Assembly: GCA_947445215.1 (NCBI GenBank)
Contig: CANFDA010000003.1
Coordinates: 1 to 47,359, forward strand
Direction of reading: 5' to 3'
Origin: Alphaproteobacteria bacterium
GTDB lineage: Bacteria; Pseudomonadota; Alphaproteobacteria; Micropepsales; Micropepsaceae
Length of the DNA: 47,359 nucleotides
The notes under the pieces were generated by a model. The model was not told the DNA's origin, made no database searches, and saw only the letters and a program-made list of their open reading frames with translations. Position numbers and translations under genes: made by a program. Shown one piece after another: positions 7,817 to 17,083 of the stretch. Position 1 is the first letter of the stretch. Each line of letters begins with the position of its first letter.

Positions 7817-9241
7817 ATGAAATTTGAACAACTCAAGAAAGCGGGCCTTGGCCTGGTTGCCGGTTTCGGCACCCTCGCGCTGACCGCTGGCGTTGCGCTG
7901 GCCCAGGCGCCTGCCGCCGCGCCGACGCCCGACAAGGGTGACACGGCCTGGATGCTCGTTTCGACCATCCTGGTCCTTCTGATGATCGTGCCGGGCCTGG
8001 CCCTGTTCTATGGCGGTCTGGTCCGCGCGAAGAACATGCTGTCGGTCCTGACCCAGACCCTAGTCATCACCTGCATCGTGATGGTGGTTTGGGCGCTGTG
8101 GGGCTACTCCATGGCCTTCACCGATGGCGGCTCGCTGAACTCCTATGTCGGCGGCTTCTCCAAGATGTTCCTCAAGGGCGTGGATACCGCCGCCAATGTG
8201 GAAACCTTCAGCCGCGGCGTTGTGATCCCTGAGATCGTCTTCGTCGCCTTCCAGATGACTTTCGCGGCGATCACCACCGCGCTCGTCATTGGCGGCTTCG
8301 CCGAACGCATCAAGTTCAGCGCCGTCGTGGCCTTCTCGATCCTCTGGCCCACCCTGGTCTACTTCCCCATGGCGCACATGGTGTGGTTCTGGGCCGGTCC
8401 GGAGTTCGCCTCGACCAACCCGGCTGATGCCACGGTTGCCGGTGCGGGCCTGATCTGGGGCTTCGGCGCGCTCGACTTCGCGGGCGGCACCGTGGTGCAC
8501 ATCAACGCCGGTATCGCTGCTCTGGTGGGCGCGCTGCTGGTAGGCAAGCGCGTGGGTTACCACTCCGAGCCGATGGCGCCGCACTCCCTGACGCTCACCA
8601 TGGTCGGCGCTGCGCTGCTTTGGGTTGGCTGGTTCGGCTTCAATGCCGGCTCCAACCTGGAAGCCAACGGCTATGCCGGTCTGGCGATGGTCAACACCTT
8701 CCTGGCCACCGCTGCTGCTGGCTTCACATGGCCGCTGGTCGAGTGGATCCTGAAGGGCAAGCCCAGCCTGCTGGGTGCGGCCTCCGGCGTCGTTGCCGGT
8801 CTGGTTGCGATTACCCCCGCCGCCGGCTTCGCCGGTCCGATGGGTGCGATCGTGCTGGGTCTGATCGTCAGCCCGATCTGCCTGTTCTTCGTCTCCGTGG
8901 TGAAGAACGCCCTGAAGTACGACGACAGCCTGGATGTCTTCGGCGTCCATGCCATCGGCGGCATCGTCGGCGCCATCGCCACCGGCATCCTGGTGGATCC
9001 GGCGCTGGGCGGCGCGGGCATTGTCGACTACACGGCCGGCGGCGCCGCTGTTTACCCGGGTCTCGCGACCCAGGTGATGGCGCAGGCCAAGGGCGTGCTA
9101 GTCACGCTGCTCTGGTCGGGCATCGGCAGCACCATCGTCTTCCTGATCATCAAGCTGGTCTTCGGCCTGCGCGTGACGGAAGAGAAGGAACGCGAAGGCC
9201 TGGACATCACCGAGCATGGCGAGCGCGCCTACAATCACTAA
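7817..9241 (+). CDS. amtB: Ammonium transporter
   Basis: A 474-residue Amt/MEP/Rh channel. The N-terminal signal-like segment is followed by KGDTAWMLVSTILVLLMIVP and PGLALFYGGLV. The AGGTVVHINAGIAAL region carries the pore histidine, and DVFGVHAIGGIVG carries the second. The C-terminal cytoplasmic tail EEKEREGLDITEHGERAYNH is the GlnK-contact region. AAGGGGACAAAG precedes the ATG. A strong terminator ends the operon at 9268-9297. Confidence 0.97.
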   Translation: MKFEQLKKAGLGLVAGFGTLALTAGVALAQAPAAAPTPDKGDTAWMLVSTILVLLMIVPGLALFYGGLVRAKNMLSVLTQTLVITCIVMVVWALWGYSMAFTDGGSLNSYVGGFSKMFLKGVDTAANVETFSRGVVIPEIVFVAFQMTFAAITTALVIGGFAERIKFSAVVAFSILWPTLVYFPMAHMVWFWAGPEFASTNPADATVAGAGLIWGFGALDFAGGTVVHINAGIAALVGALLVGKRVGYHSEPMAPHSLTLTMVGAALLWVGWFGFNAGSNLEANGYAGLAMVNTFLATAAAGFTWPLVEWILKGKPSLLGAASGVVAGLVAITPAAGFAGPMGAIVLGLIVSPICLFFVSVVKNALKYDDSLDVFGVHAIGGIVGAIATGILVDPALGGAGIVDYTAGGAAVYPGLATQVMAQAKGVLVTLLWSGIGSTIVFLIIKLVFGLRVTEEKEREGLDITEHGERAYNH

Positions 9242-9267
9242 GCGCTCACCCATCGGGTGAAACAGTC

Positions 9268-9297
9268 AAAGGGGCGCGGAGCAATCCGCGCCCCTTT
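9268..9297 (+). terminator. Rho-independent terminator after amtB
   Basis: A perfect 13-bp stem, AAAGGGGCGCGGA with TCCGCGCCCCTTT, closed by GCAA, 26 bases after the amtB stop. Confidence 0.9.
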
Positions 9298-9309
9298 CTG
9301 CTATAAGGA

Positions 9310-9400
9310 TTCCCCCCCCAAGGCGCTTCGCGCCATGATTGGGGAGGATGCAAGTAGCTGGCGAGCGAAGCGGTTAAGCCAGCGAAAGGCGGAGGGGGAA
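9310..9400. repeat. Palindromic repeat family B, copy 1, at the start of the second amt gene
   Basis: A run TTCCCCCCCC...GGCGCTTCGCGCC opens the element, then GGGGAGGATGCAAGTAGC, and GCGAAAGGCGGAGGGGGAA closes it. The second half resembles 40065-40117 (GGAGG...GTAGC...GCGAAGG.CGGAGGGG). Its last bases, GGAGGGGG, sit in ribosome-binding position for the CTG start of the following gene. Confidence 0.6.
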
Positions 9401-9404
9401 ACTC

Positions 9405-10623
9405 CTGAACAGCGGCGACACCGCCTGGGTGCTCACCGCCACCGCGCTGGTGCTGCTGATGACCCTGCCCGGCCCGGCCCTGTTTTATGAAGGCATGGTG
9501 CGCAGGAAGAACGTGCTGGCGACGCTAGCGCAGAGCTTCGCCGCCGCCGCGCTCATGACAGTGCTGTGGATGGTGATCGGCTACAGCCTCGCCTTTAAGG
9601 CTAATGCCAGCCCCGGCATGGACCGCTTCATCGGCGGGCTGTCGCATCTTTTCCTGGGGCCGCTGGAGACCGGCTCGCTGATCGGCACCATCCGGGAATC
9701 GCTGTTCATGATGTTCCAGATGACCTTCGCCATCATCACGCCCGCATTGATCGCGGGCGCCTTCGCCGACCGGATGAAATTCTCCGCCTATCTCTGGTTC
9801 AGCCGGCTGTGGCTGATCATGGTCTATTGCCCCATCTCGCACTGGGTCTGGGGTGGCGGCTGGCTCTTCACGATGGTCGCGCTGGATTATGCCAGTAGTT
9901 CGGTGGTGTACCTAAGCGCCGGCACCGCCGCGCTGGTCGCCACGCTGGTTCTGGGCAAGCGCATCGGCCACGGCTCCGAGAACATGGCGCCGCACAATCT
10001 GGTGCTGTCGGTGATCGGCGCTTCGCTCCTGTGGGTTGGCTGGTTCGGTTTTAACGCCGGTTCTGCGCTGACGGCGGGCGGCAGCGCCGCCATGGCGATA
10101 ACCGCCACACAAATTGCCGCTGCGGCTGCAGCCTTGGCGTGGATGTTCGCCGAATGGCTGATCGCGCAGAAACCGTCGGTGCTGGGCATGATCTCCGGCG
10201 CGTTGTCGGGCCTGGTCGCCATCACCCCCTGCGGCGGGCTTTGTCGATCCGGTCGGCGCGCTCTTCATCGGGCTGGCGGCGGGCATCGTCTGCTATTTGG
10301 CGGCGGTCTGGATGAAGAAATTCTTCGGTTATGACGACAGCCTGGATGCCTGGGGCGTGCATGGCGTGGGCGGCGCCTTGGGCGGGCTGCTCACCGGCCT
10401 GTTCGCCTCCAGCGCCATCAATCCTGCCGGCAAGGGCTGGGCGGCGGACGGCAATGCCTGGCAAATGCTGATCCAGCTCTATGCCGTGGTTGGCGTCTTC
10501 GCCTATTCCGCCCTTGTCACCTATCTCATCCTCAAACTGGTGGATGTTATGATGGGCCTGCGGGTATCAGCCGAAGTCGAGGGCCTGGACATCAATCTGC
10601 ACAGCGAGCGCGTCGGGCACTGA
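9405..10623 (+). pseudogene. Second ammonium transporter, frameshifted by one extra T, CTG start
   Basis: Clear Amt/MEP protein: NSGDTAWVLTATALVLLMTL, PGPALFYEGMV and the GTAALVATLVLGKR region. The first frame breaks down after GLVAITP. The next frame continues with AAGFVDPVGALFIGLAAG, FGYDDSLDAWGVHGVGG and the VEGLDINLHSERVGH tail. Deleting T10230 restores ITPAAGFVDPVG exactly. The family N-terminus MNSGDTAW places the start at CTG 9405; an in-frame TAA at 9375 and no canonical start in between exclude another choice. No PII gene accompanies this copy. It is a decaying paralogue or carries base errors. Confidence 0.85.
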
Positions 10624-10626
10624 CGC

Positions 10627-11595
10627 CTAGGTTTCCGGCTGGTGGATAACCACGCCCTTGTTGCCCAACAGGTCCAGCACGCCACCCTTGCGGGTCAGCG
10701 GACCCAGCGGGATCAAAGCCACGCTCTTGCCTGGTGTGCGCAGCGCCACATCGATGGCGTTGGCCAGCATGGTGTTGTGCGCGACCTCCACCTTCGCGGC
10801 ACTGCTGGACAACGACGTGGCGCAATCGATGATCCGCGTTTCGGAATAGTGCGGCTGCGCCGCCAGAATCCGTCCGTCGGCCCATTCGTTGGCGGCGCGT
10901 TCGGCGTCGCGCGCCACGCGCTCTGTGTCGGCCACCACCTGCTCCAGACAAATGCGCTGCTTGTCGTGGCTGAGATTGAGCAGCTCACGCACGGCGGGCA
11001 TCACTTCAAAGCTGCCGACATTGGCGATCTTCACCTTGGCCTCGCGCGCCAGGCGTTCGACGGTGCGGCGGGGCTCGCGCCGCGTAAGATCGAGGGCGCG
11101 GGCGAAATCTCTGCCCAGCCGGATCGCGGCCACCGCCGGAATATCGCTGGCATAGCGGTCGGTCTCACGCTCGGCCAGTGCGCGCGCCGCAGCAAAGCGG
11201 GTGCGCAGAGGTTCCGGCAGCGAGCCTTCCAGCGTCTGGCCGCGCGGCTGGCGGATCAGGCTGCTGTTCCAGAGATAGAACCAGCCGATATCGATCAGGT
11301 TGAGATCAGGCTGCGGCGGCAGCATCACCTGCTTGGCGCTGGTGATGATCTTCTGCAGACTCGCCTTGTTCCAAGCCAAGTCTTCGGGCATCAGCCCGAC
11401 CGTGGGGAGAATCCAGACTTCGGCATTGCCGCGCGTGACGCGCCAGATGGCGGGGCCGCGCGAGTCGGCGGTGACCGAGACTTCCTCGAACTGCAGCACT
11501 TCAGGCGCAGGCGCTTGTGCCGGTGCGGGCAGCACGCCAGTCAGAAACGCCACAAGCGACACAATAAGTATGCCGATGGGAAATCGCATAACCAC
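10627..11595 (-). CDS. TraB/GumN family exported protein
   Basis: A 322-residue protein with a signal peptide (MRFPIGILIVSLVAFLTGVL ... AQA). The core starts with IWRVTRGNAEVWILPTVGLMP, the opening pattern of TraB/GumN proteins, where GT is usual and PTVG is found here. The rest is helical with PLGPLTRKGGVLDLL near the end, matching the family's C-terminal conserved segment. The family is related to Tiki-type proteases, but no activity can be claimed. The start may be ATG 11595 or the methionine two codons later. Convergent with the second amt gene. Confidence 0.75.
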   Translation of the reverse strand: MVMRFPIGILIVSLVAFLTGVLPAPAQAPAPEVLQFEEVSVTADSRGPAIWRVTRGNAEVWILPTVGLMPEDLAWNKASLQKIITSAKQVMLPPQPDLNLIDIGWFYLWNSSLIRQPRGQTLEGSLPEPLRTRFAAARALAERETDRYASDIPAVAAIRLGRDFARALDLTRREPRRTVERLAREAKVKIANVGSFEVMPAVRELLNLSHDKQRICLEQVVADTERVARDAERAANEWADGRILAAQPHYSETRIIDCATSLSSSAAKVEVAHNTMLANAIDVALRTPGKSVALIPLGPLTRKGGVLDLLGNKGVVIHQPET

Positions 11596-11732
11596 CCCGT
11601 TTCAGGCAGCGCATGCTGCCACACTAGTTCAAGCCACGCAGCGGTGTTTTTGGGGGGGGCGGCGACAATTTCGTGGCCGAAAACACGCCATCCGGTTAGT
11701 TTCGGCTGCTCCAATCTGACGGAATCATCAGT

Positions 11733-12932
11733 TTGACCCTTTCGCCACGCCTTGCCGCCCTGCCCGATGGCCCGTTCGGCAGATTGGCCGCCCTGTTGGG
11801 CAATGTGCCGCCGGGCAAGGAGGCCATCAGCCTGGCGCTGGGCGATCCATCCGGCGCGGTGCCGGATTTCGTGCGCGAAGCCTTGGCGCGGGACACGGCG
11901 CGCTTCGGAAATTATCCGCAGATCGCGGGCACACCGGAATGGCGCAACGCCGCCGCGGGCTGGGTGACGCGGCGCTTCGCGCTGCCCGAAGGGCGCATCG
12001 ATCCGGAGCGACATGTGCTGCCACTAAACGGCACGCGCGACGGCTTGTTCTCGGTGCTGTTTCCGTTTGTGCCAGAAAAAAAAGCCGGTCAGCAGCCCAT
12101 CGTGGCGATGCCCAATCCCTTTTATCAGGTCTATGCCGCCGGCGCGCTGGCCTGCGGCGCCGAGCCACTCTATGTGCCCGCGCTGGCGGCGAACGGCTTC
12201 CTACCCGACTATGCGTCGCTGCCGCCCGCTACGCTGGATCGCATCGCCGCCGTCTATGTCTGTTCGCCGTCCAATCCCGAAGGCGCGTTGGCGACGCAAG
12301 CCTATTGGGACACGCTGTTCGTGTTGGCCGAACGCCACGACTTCATCGTGCTGGCGGACGAATGCTATGCCGACATTTATTTCGACGCGCCGCCGGTCTG
12401 CGCACTCACCGCCCGCTTTGCCCAGTCGAACGGCTTTTCGCGGCTGCTGACCTTCCATTCGCTATCCAAGCGCTCCGGCTTGCCGGGCCTGCGCAGCGGC
12501 ATGGTGGCGGGCTGTGCCAATCTGATCACCAGGTTCCGCGCCTTCCGCAACGTGGCGGGGCCGCAGGTGCCGACGCCGATCCTGGCTGCCAGCGCCGCCT
12601 GCTGGTCGGACGAAGCGCATGTCGAAGCCCATCGCGCGACCTATCAGGCGAAGATGGCGGCGGCGGAACGCGTCCTGGGCAACCAGATGAAGCGGCCCAG
12701 TGGCGGCTTCTTCCTCTGGCTGGAGGTCGAGAATGGCGAGGATGCGGCCCTGGGGCTCTGGCGGGAGCAAGGCATCCGAGTCCTGCCCGGCGCGTATATG
12801 GGACGGGAAATTGAAGCCGGAAAAACCCAGACAAACCCTGGCTTTTCCTATGTCCGGCTCGCCCTCGTTAGTGATTTGTCAACCATTCTTAGCGCACTCG
12901 AAAGGGTACGGAATTTTCTCGAACGGGCGTAA
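11733..12932 (+). CDS. dapC: Aminotransferase, probable succinyldiaminopimelate transaminase (DapC type)
   Basis: 399-residue fold-type I PLP aminotransferase. Visible features are the LALGDPSG opening, NGTRDGLF, CSPSNPEGA (substrate/PLP asparagine region), LADECYADIYF (PLP aspartate), HSLSKRSGLPGLRSG with the Schiff-base lysine, and a C-terminal R-L-A-L strand. MTLSPRLAALPDGPFGRLAALL matches the usual DapC N-terminus. The role would be lysine/diaminopimelate synthesis, the pathway fed by asd. The start is TTG 11733. It ends 18 bases before ftsK. Substrate specificity is an inference from family resemblance. Confidence 0.85.
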   Translation: MTLSPRLAALPDGPFGRLAALLGNVPPGKEAISLALGDPSGAVPDFVREALARDTARFGNYPQIAGTPEWRNAAAGWVTRRFALPEGRIDPERHVLPLNGTRDGLFSVLFPFVPEKKAGQQPIVAMPNPFYQVYAAGALACGAEPLYVPALAANGFLPDYASLPPATLDRIAAVYVCSPSNPEGALATQAYWDTLFVLAERHDFIVLADECYADIYFDAPPVCALTARFAQSNGFSRLLTFHSLSKRSGLPGLRSGMVAGCANLITRFRAFRNVAGPQVPTPILAASAACWSDEAHVEAHRATYQAKMAAAERVLGNQMKRPSGGFFLWLEVENGEDAALGLWREQGIRVLPGAYMGREIEAGKTQTNPGFSYVRLALVSDLSTILSALERVRNFLERA

Positions 12933-12950
12933 CGGCCCGAGGGGCTGAGC

Positions 12951-15377
12951 ATGGCGAAAGCGACAAGCGTTTATTCTCCCCGCGCGCGCGGCGGCGTCAT
13001 GCGGGACGCGATGGCCGAAGCCCGTCAGGCGATGAGCCGCCTGGCGCGCATCCTGGTCTATCGCGGCGCGGGCCTGATCATGATCGCGGCGGCGCTGGCG
13101 GCGCTGATCGCGCTGGCCGGGTATCATTCCGCCGATCCCAGCATCAACAACGCCAATGGCCGCGAGGCGCTCAACTGGATGGGCCCCTTCGGCGCGGTGG
13201 CCGGCGACCTGCTGCTGCAAAGCTTCGGCTTCGCCGCGCTCTGCGCTTTGGCGCCGCTTCTGGTGTGGGGCACCCGCGCCATGATGGGCCGCTCGCTGAA
13301 ATACGCCATGTGGCGCGCCGTGGCCTGGCCGCTTTCCACCGTGATCGTGGCGGCGGGTCTGGGCATGATCCCGGCGCCGGCCTCGCTGCCCGCAGGCGCG
13401 GGCGGGCTGATCGGCATCGCCGCGCGCGGTCTTTCCGCCCATGCCGGACAGGTGTGGGGCGCCCCCTGGCTGACCTATGTGCTGCCGCTACTGCTGTTGC
13501 TGGTGGGGCTGCCGCTGGCCTTCCTCGCCACCGGCCTGAAGTGGAAGCCGCTGCTGCGCGCCGCTTCCGATCTTCCGGGCACCGCCGCCTGGCTGGGCGG
13601 GATGCTGAAGATTTCCAATTTCCGCCGCCCCCGCGCCGAGGATGATGACGATCGTCACGAGCCGCATGACGACGAAGATGATGAAGGCTATCACTTCGGC
13701 GACGATGATGACGGCGTCGATGCACCGCGCGAGCCCATCGCGGCGCAGCGCCTGGCCGAGCGGCGGGAAAGCCGCGAGGGCCGCGTCAAGCGCGACGCCG
13801 CCAAGAAAACCGTGACCGCCGAGAAGCGCAAGCAGACCGCGCTCAATCTCGATAGCGGCGAATACCAGCTTCCGGCGCTGGACCTGCTGGCCGAGCCGGT
13901 GGCGGTGAAGGACACCGCGCATCTCACCGACGAGGCGCTGGAAGAAAATGCCCGCATGCTGGAAGCGGTGCTGTCCGATTTCGGCGTCAAGGGCCGCATC
14001 ACCGCCGTGCGCCCCGGCCCCGTCGTGACACTGTATGAGTTCGAACCGGCGGCGGGCGTGAAGTCCAGCCGCGTGATCTCGCTGTCCGACGACGTCGCCC
14101 GCAACATGTCAGCGGTGTCGGCGCGCATCGCCACCATCTCGGGCCGCAACGTCATCGGCATCGAGCTGCCCAACCAGACCCGCGAGACCATCTATCTGCG
14201 CGACATGTTCGCATCCGGCGAATATGAAAAGGCCCGCGCGCCGCTCACCCTGGCGCTGGGCAAGACCATCGGCGGCGAGCCGGTGATGGCAGACCTGGCC
14301 AAGATGCCCCATCTGCTCGTTGCCGGTACGACGGGTTCGGGCAAGTCGGTCGGCCTCAACACCATGATCCTGTCACTGCTCTACCGCATGTCGCCGCAGC
14401 AGTGCCGCCTGATCATGATCGATCCCAAGATGCTGGAATTGTCGGTCTATGACGGCATTCCGCATTTGCTGTCGCCGGTCGTCACCGATCCGCGCAAGGC
14501 CATCGTCGCCCTGAAATGGGCGGTGCGCGAGATGGAAGAACGCTATCGCAAGATGTCCAAGATGGGCGTGCGCGGCGTCGAAGCCTTCAACGAGCGCGTC
14601 GCCAAGGCCAAGGACAAAGGCGAGATTCTCAAGCGCACCGTCCAGACCGGCTTCGACCGCGAAACCGGCAAGCCGGTCTATGAGGACGAGACGCTGGAAT
14701 TCGAAGCCATGCCCTACATCGTGGTGGTGGTGGACGAAGTCGCCGATCTGATGATGGTCTCGGGCAAGGAGATCGAAGGCGCGGTGCAGCGCCTGGCGCA
14801 GATGGCGCGCGCGGCGGGCATCCACTTGATCGCGGCGACGCAGCGCCCATCTGTGGACGTCATCACCGGCACCATCAAGGCCAACTTCCCCACCCGCATC
14901 TCCTTCCAAGTGACGAGCAAGATCGACAGCCGCACCATCCTGGGCGAGCAGGGCGCCGAGCAGCTGCTAGGCCAGGGCGACATGCTCTACATGGCGGCGG
15001 GCGGGCGCATCCGCCGCGTCCATGGTCCGTTTGTCAGCGATCACGAAGTCGAGGATGTGGTGCGCTTCCTCAAGAGCCAGGGCGCGCCGGAATATCTCGA
15101 CGCGATCACCGAGGAACCGGACGAGGATGGCGAAGGCGATCCGTATGCCCAGTTCGGCCAGGGCAATGGCGACAGCGGCGACGATCTCTATGACAAGGCG
15201 CTGGCCGTGGTGGCGCGCGACCGCAAGGCTTCGACCAGCTATATCCAGCGCCGCCTGCAGATCGGCTACAACCGCGCCGCCACGCTGATCGAGCGGATGG
15301 AACAGGAAGGCGTCGTTTCAAGCCCGAACCATAAGGGTGTGCGGGAAGTTCTTCTCCCGGATCACGCCGACCGCTGA
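12951..15377 (+). CDS. ftsK: DNA translocase FtsK
   Basis: 808 residues. The N-terminus has about four membrane helices between residues 40 and 205, then an acidic linker ([17 protein letters not shown]). The motor domain has Walker [13 protein letters not shown] near 459-470 and Walker [13 protein letters not shown] near 592. The C-terminal winged-helix gamma domain ([17 protein letters not shown]) recognises KOPS. It pumps DNA at the division septum for dimer resolution and segregation. Shorter than E. coli FtsK because the linker is short, as usual in alphaproteobacteria. A terminator follows 19 bases later. Confidence 0.97.
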   Translation: MAKATSVYSPRARGGVMRDAMAEARQAMSRLARILVYRGAGLIMIAAALAALIALAGYHSADPSINNANGREALNWMGPFGAVAGDLLLQSFGFAALCALAPLLVWGTRAMMGRSLKYAMWRAVAWPLSTVIVAAGLGMIPAPASLPAGAGGLIGIAARGLSAHAGQVWGAPWLTYVLPLLLLLVGLPLAFLATGLKWKPLLRAASDLPGTAAWLGGMLKISNFRRPRAEDDDDRHEPHDDEDDEGYHFGDDDDGVDAPREPIAAQRLAERRESREGRVKRDAAKKTVTAEKRKQTALNLDSGEYQLPALDLLAEPVAVKDTAHLTDEALEENARMLEAVLSDFGVKGRITAVRPGPVVTLYEFEPAAGVKSSRVISLSDDVARNMSAVSARIATISGRNVIGIELPNQTRETIYLRDMFASGEYEKARAPLTLALGKTIGGEPVMADLAKMPHLLVAGTTGSGKSVGLNTMILSLLYRMSPQQCRLIMIDPKMLELSVYDGIPHLLSPVVTDPRKAIVALKWAVREMEERYRKMSKMGVRGVEAFNERVAKAKDKGEILKRTVQTGFDRETGKPVYEDETLEFEAMPYIVVVVDEVADLMMVSGKEIEGAVQRLAQMARAAGIHLIAATQRPSVDVITGTIKANFPTRISFQVTSKIDSRTILGEQGAEQLLGQGDMLYMAAGGRIRRVHGPFVSDHEVEDVVRFLKSQGAPEYLDAITEEPDEDGEGDPYAQFGQGNGDSGDDLYDKALAVVARDRKASTSYIQRRLQIGYNRAATLIERMEQEGVVSSPNHKGVREVLLPDHADR

Positions 15378-15396
15378 TCATCCCATAGCGCAAACA

Positions 15397-15428
15397 AAAA
15401 GCCCGGCTCGCGAGAGCCGGGCTTTTGC
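15397..15428. terminator. Bidirectional Rho-independent terminator between ftsK and the secreted protein gene
   Basis: A perfect 13-bp stem AAAAGCCCGGCTC/GAGCCGGGCTTTT with a GCGA loop and A/T tracts on both sides. It serves ftsK and the convergent gene ending at 15447. Confidence 0.92.
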
Positions 15429-15446
15429 ATGTCAGAGCTTCGCGCT

Positions 15447-16127
15447 CTAGTTAGGCGAGAAGCAGTAGAACTGGCCCTGGCCGCCGGTGGCGACCAGATC
15501 GGCCTGGCTGCAACTGCGCGAGACATACGCCGAATTCCAGCCCGAGAAGGCGCGCTTGGCGGTGGGGTTGGGGCCGTCATGATGGCCCAGCACGGCGGCG
15601 CCTGCGCCATTGCTCGTCCAGTTCTTGCAGGTGGTGTCGGTGGTGGCGACCGGAATGAACCGCCCGGCGAAATCCGAGCCGGTGAGCATGTCATGGGAAT
15701 TGGGCGTATCGCCGCGTCCGTTCACCACGCCGCCCTTCTCGTTCAGCAGGGTCTGCTTGGTCACATTGGCGGCGGCGCTGTGCAGCTCGTCCACGGTGCG
15801 GGCGATGGTGACGCCCCGCGCATTGACGAACGGCCCGGCGCCGATGCGGTCGCGCGCGTCGATCCCTTCGGCGGTATTGGGAGCGGGTACGGCGCTGGCG
15901 CTGAGATAGGCGCGCCAGGTGGTGCGGGTGGAGCCCGCCGCCTTGGCCAGCGCCGTGCAATGCGCATCCGCGCCCGCCAGCCCGCCCAGATTGGCGCCGT
16001 CGCCCTTGCCGACGCTGGTGATGAAGAAGGTCATGGTGCTGTTCGCCTGCTGCGCTTGGGCCACCAGCGATCCGGCAATGGCGGTGGACAGGGCGGCGGC
16101 GATAAGAAGGGAAAAGTTCTTGTGCAT
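15447..16127 (-). CDS. Secreted protein, tandem paralogue 1 (possibly lectin-like)
   Basis: 226 residues with a signal peptide ending about AQA at residue 25. Four cysteines (AHCTAL, TTCKNW, SRSCSQ, FYCFSP) are at the same places as in the neighbour at 16209, suggesting two disulfides. Conserved blocks are FFITSVGKGDGANLGGLAGA, TWRAYLS, DARDRIGAGPF and WNSAYVSRSC. Such alphaproteobacterial proteins are, as I recall, often labelled lectin (C-type-lectin/endostatin-like fold), but I cannot confirm a ligand. Each copy has its own terminator, so they are separate transcription units produced by gene duplication. Confidence 0.8.
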   Translation of the reverse strand: MHKNFSLLIAAALSTAIAGSLVAQAQQANSTMTFFITSVGKGDGANLGGLAGADAHCTALAKAAGSTRTTWRAYLSASAVPAPNTAEGIDARDRIGAGPFVNARGVTIARTVDELHSAAANVTKQTLLNEKGGVVNGRGDTPNSHDMLTGSDFAGRFIPVATTDTTCKNWTSNGAGAAVLGHHDGPNPTAKRAFSGWNSAYVSRSCSQADLVATGGQGQFYCFSPN

Positions 16128-16156
16128 CTCTGTCTCCTCAAGAAATTTGGTTCAAA

Positions 16157-16188
16157 AAAAAGCCCGGCTCTATCGAACCGGGCTTTTT
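16157..16188. terminator. Terminator between the two secreted paralogues
   Basis: AAAAAGCCCGG (16157-16167) pairs with CCGGGCTTTTT (16178-16188) around a 10-base loop. On the minus strand it follows the gene 16209-16901 and ends in a long T-run. Confidence 0.88.
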
Positions 16189-16208
16189 CGCTTTTCAGGT
16201 CTTCGCGA

Positions 16209-16901
16209 TCAGTTCGGCGCGAAGCAGTAGATCTGGCCCGCGCCGCCGGTGGCGACCAGGTCAGGCTGGCTGCACGAACGGGACATGTGCGACGAATTCC
16301 ACGAGGTAAAATTGCGGTTGGCGTTGGGGCCGCGGCCGTCATGATGGCCGAGCATCGCCTGGCCTTCGGCGCCGCTGGTCCAGTTGGAGCAGGTGTTGTT
16401 GCCGCCGGTGGCCAGATAGCGGCCCGCCGTATCCGAACCCGTCAGGATGTCGTGGGTGTTGGGCGTGTCGCCCATGCCGTTGTTGGGCGTGCCCTTCTCG
16501 GTGAGCAGCACGTCCTTGGTCAGCTTGCGCGCATGCAGGTCGTCAACGGTGTTGGCGACCAGCACACCACGGGCATTGTACCAGGGGCCAGCGCCGATGC
16601 GGTCACGCGCATCCACCGGCGCGCCAGCGGGCTGGCCGTTGGCGGCAGGCGTGGCGGTGATGCTGAGATAGGCGCGCCAGTTGGTCTTGGCCGAACCGGC
16701 CGCCTTGGCCAGCGCCGTGCAATGCGCGTCCGCGCCCGCGAGACCACCGAGATTGCCGCCATTGCCGGAGCCGACGCTGGAAATGAAGAAGGACATGTTG
16801 GCGTTCGCCGCCGTGCCCTGCGCGTTCACCGCAACGATGCTGCCGGTGACCGCGGCGACCAGGCCGAGGGTTACGAGAGAACTGGTGATGCTGCGCTTCA
16901 T
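16209..16901 (-). CDS. Secreted protein, tandem paralogue 2 (possibly lectin-like)
   Basis: 230 residues and a signal peptide (MKRSITSSLVTLGLVAAVTG...AQG). It shares most blocks with the 15447 gene: ISSVGSGNGGNLGGLAGADA, NWRAYLS, DARDRIGAGPW, LGHHDG, WNSSHMSRSCSQPDLVATGG, and the YCFAPN end. The four cysteines are conserved. Upstream are AT-rich bases (TATTTTAATATTACGGATA) that probably hold the promoter. The copies differ most around residues 80-110, where this one has an added ANGQPAGAP stretch. Confidence 0.8.
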   Translation of the reverse strand: MKRSITSSLVTLGLVAAVTGSIVAVNAQGTAANANMSFFISSVGSGNGGNLGGLAGADAHCTALAKAAGSAKTNWRAYLSITATPAANGQPAGAPVDARDRIGAGPWYNARGVLVANTVDDLHARKLTKDVLLTEKGTPNNGMGDTPNTHDILTGSDTAGRYLATGGNNTCSNWTSGAEGQAMLGHHDGRGPNANRNFTSWNSSHMSRSCSQPDLVATGGAGQIYCFAPN

Positions 16902-17083
16902 GGAAGGCTCCCCTATATTTTAATATTACGGATACTGTGGGCCGCAATCTGGCGATGGATCAAGGCATTTTCCGGGCATTTCTCGACCCCGGCCAATGTC
17001 CCATGGACGCCGATGCCGCACTTGCGAAGGTTTCAACCGTCATACCGCCCCGCTAAGCTGAGGCCGTTGGCGGGGCCCTGATA

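Noticed and set aside
9310-9400. Insertion sequence remnant
   Set aside because: No transposase fragment or target duplication was visible; it fits a short palindromic repeat better.
15429-17081. Plus-strand ORF of 550 codons across both secreted-protein genes
   Set aside because: It is a shadow frame over two genes with signal peptides, conserved cysteines and terminators; the repeat-like look comes from the two paralogues.
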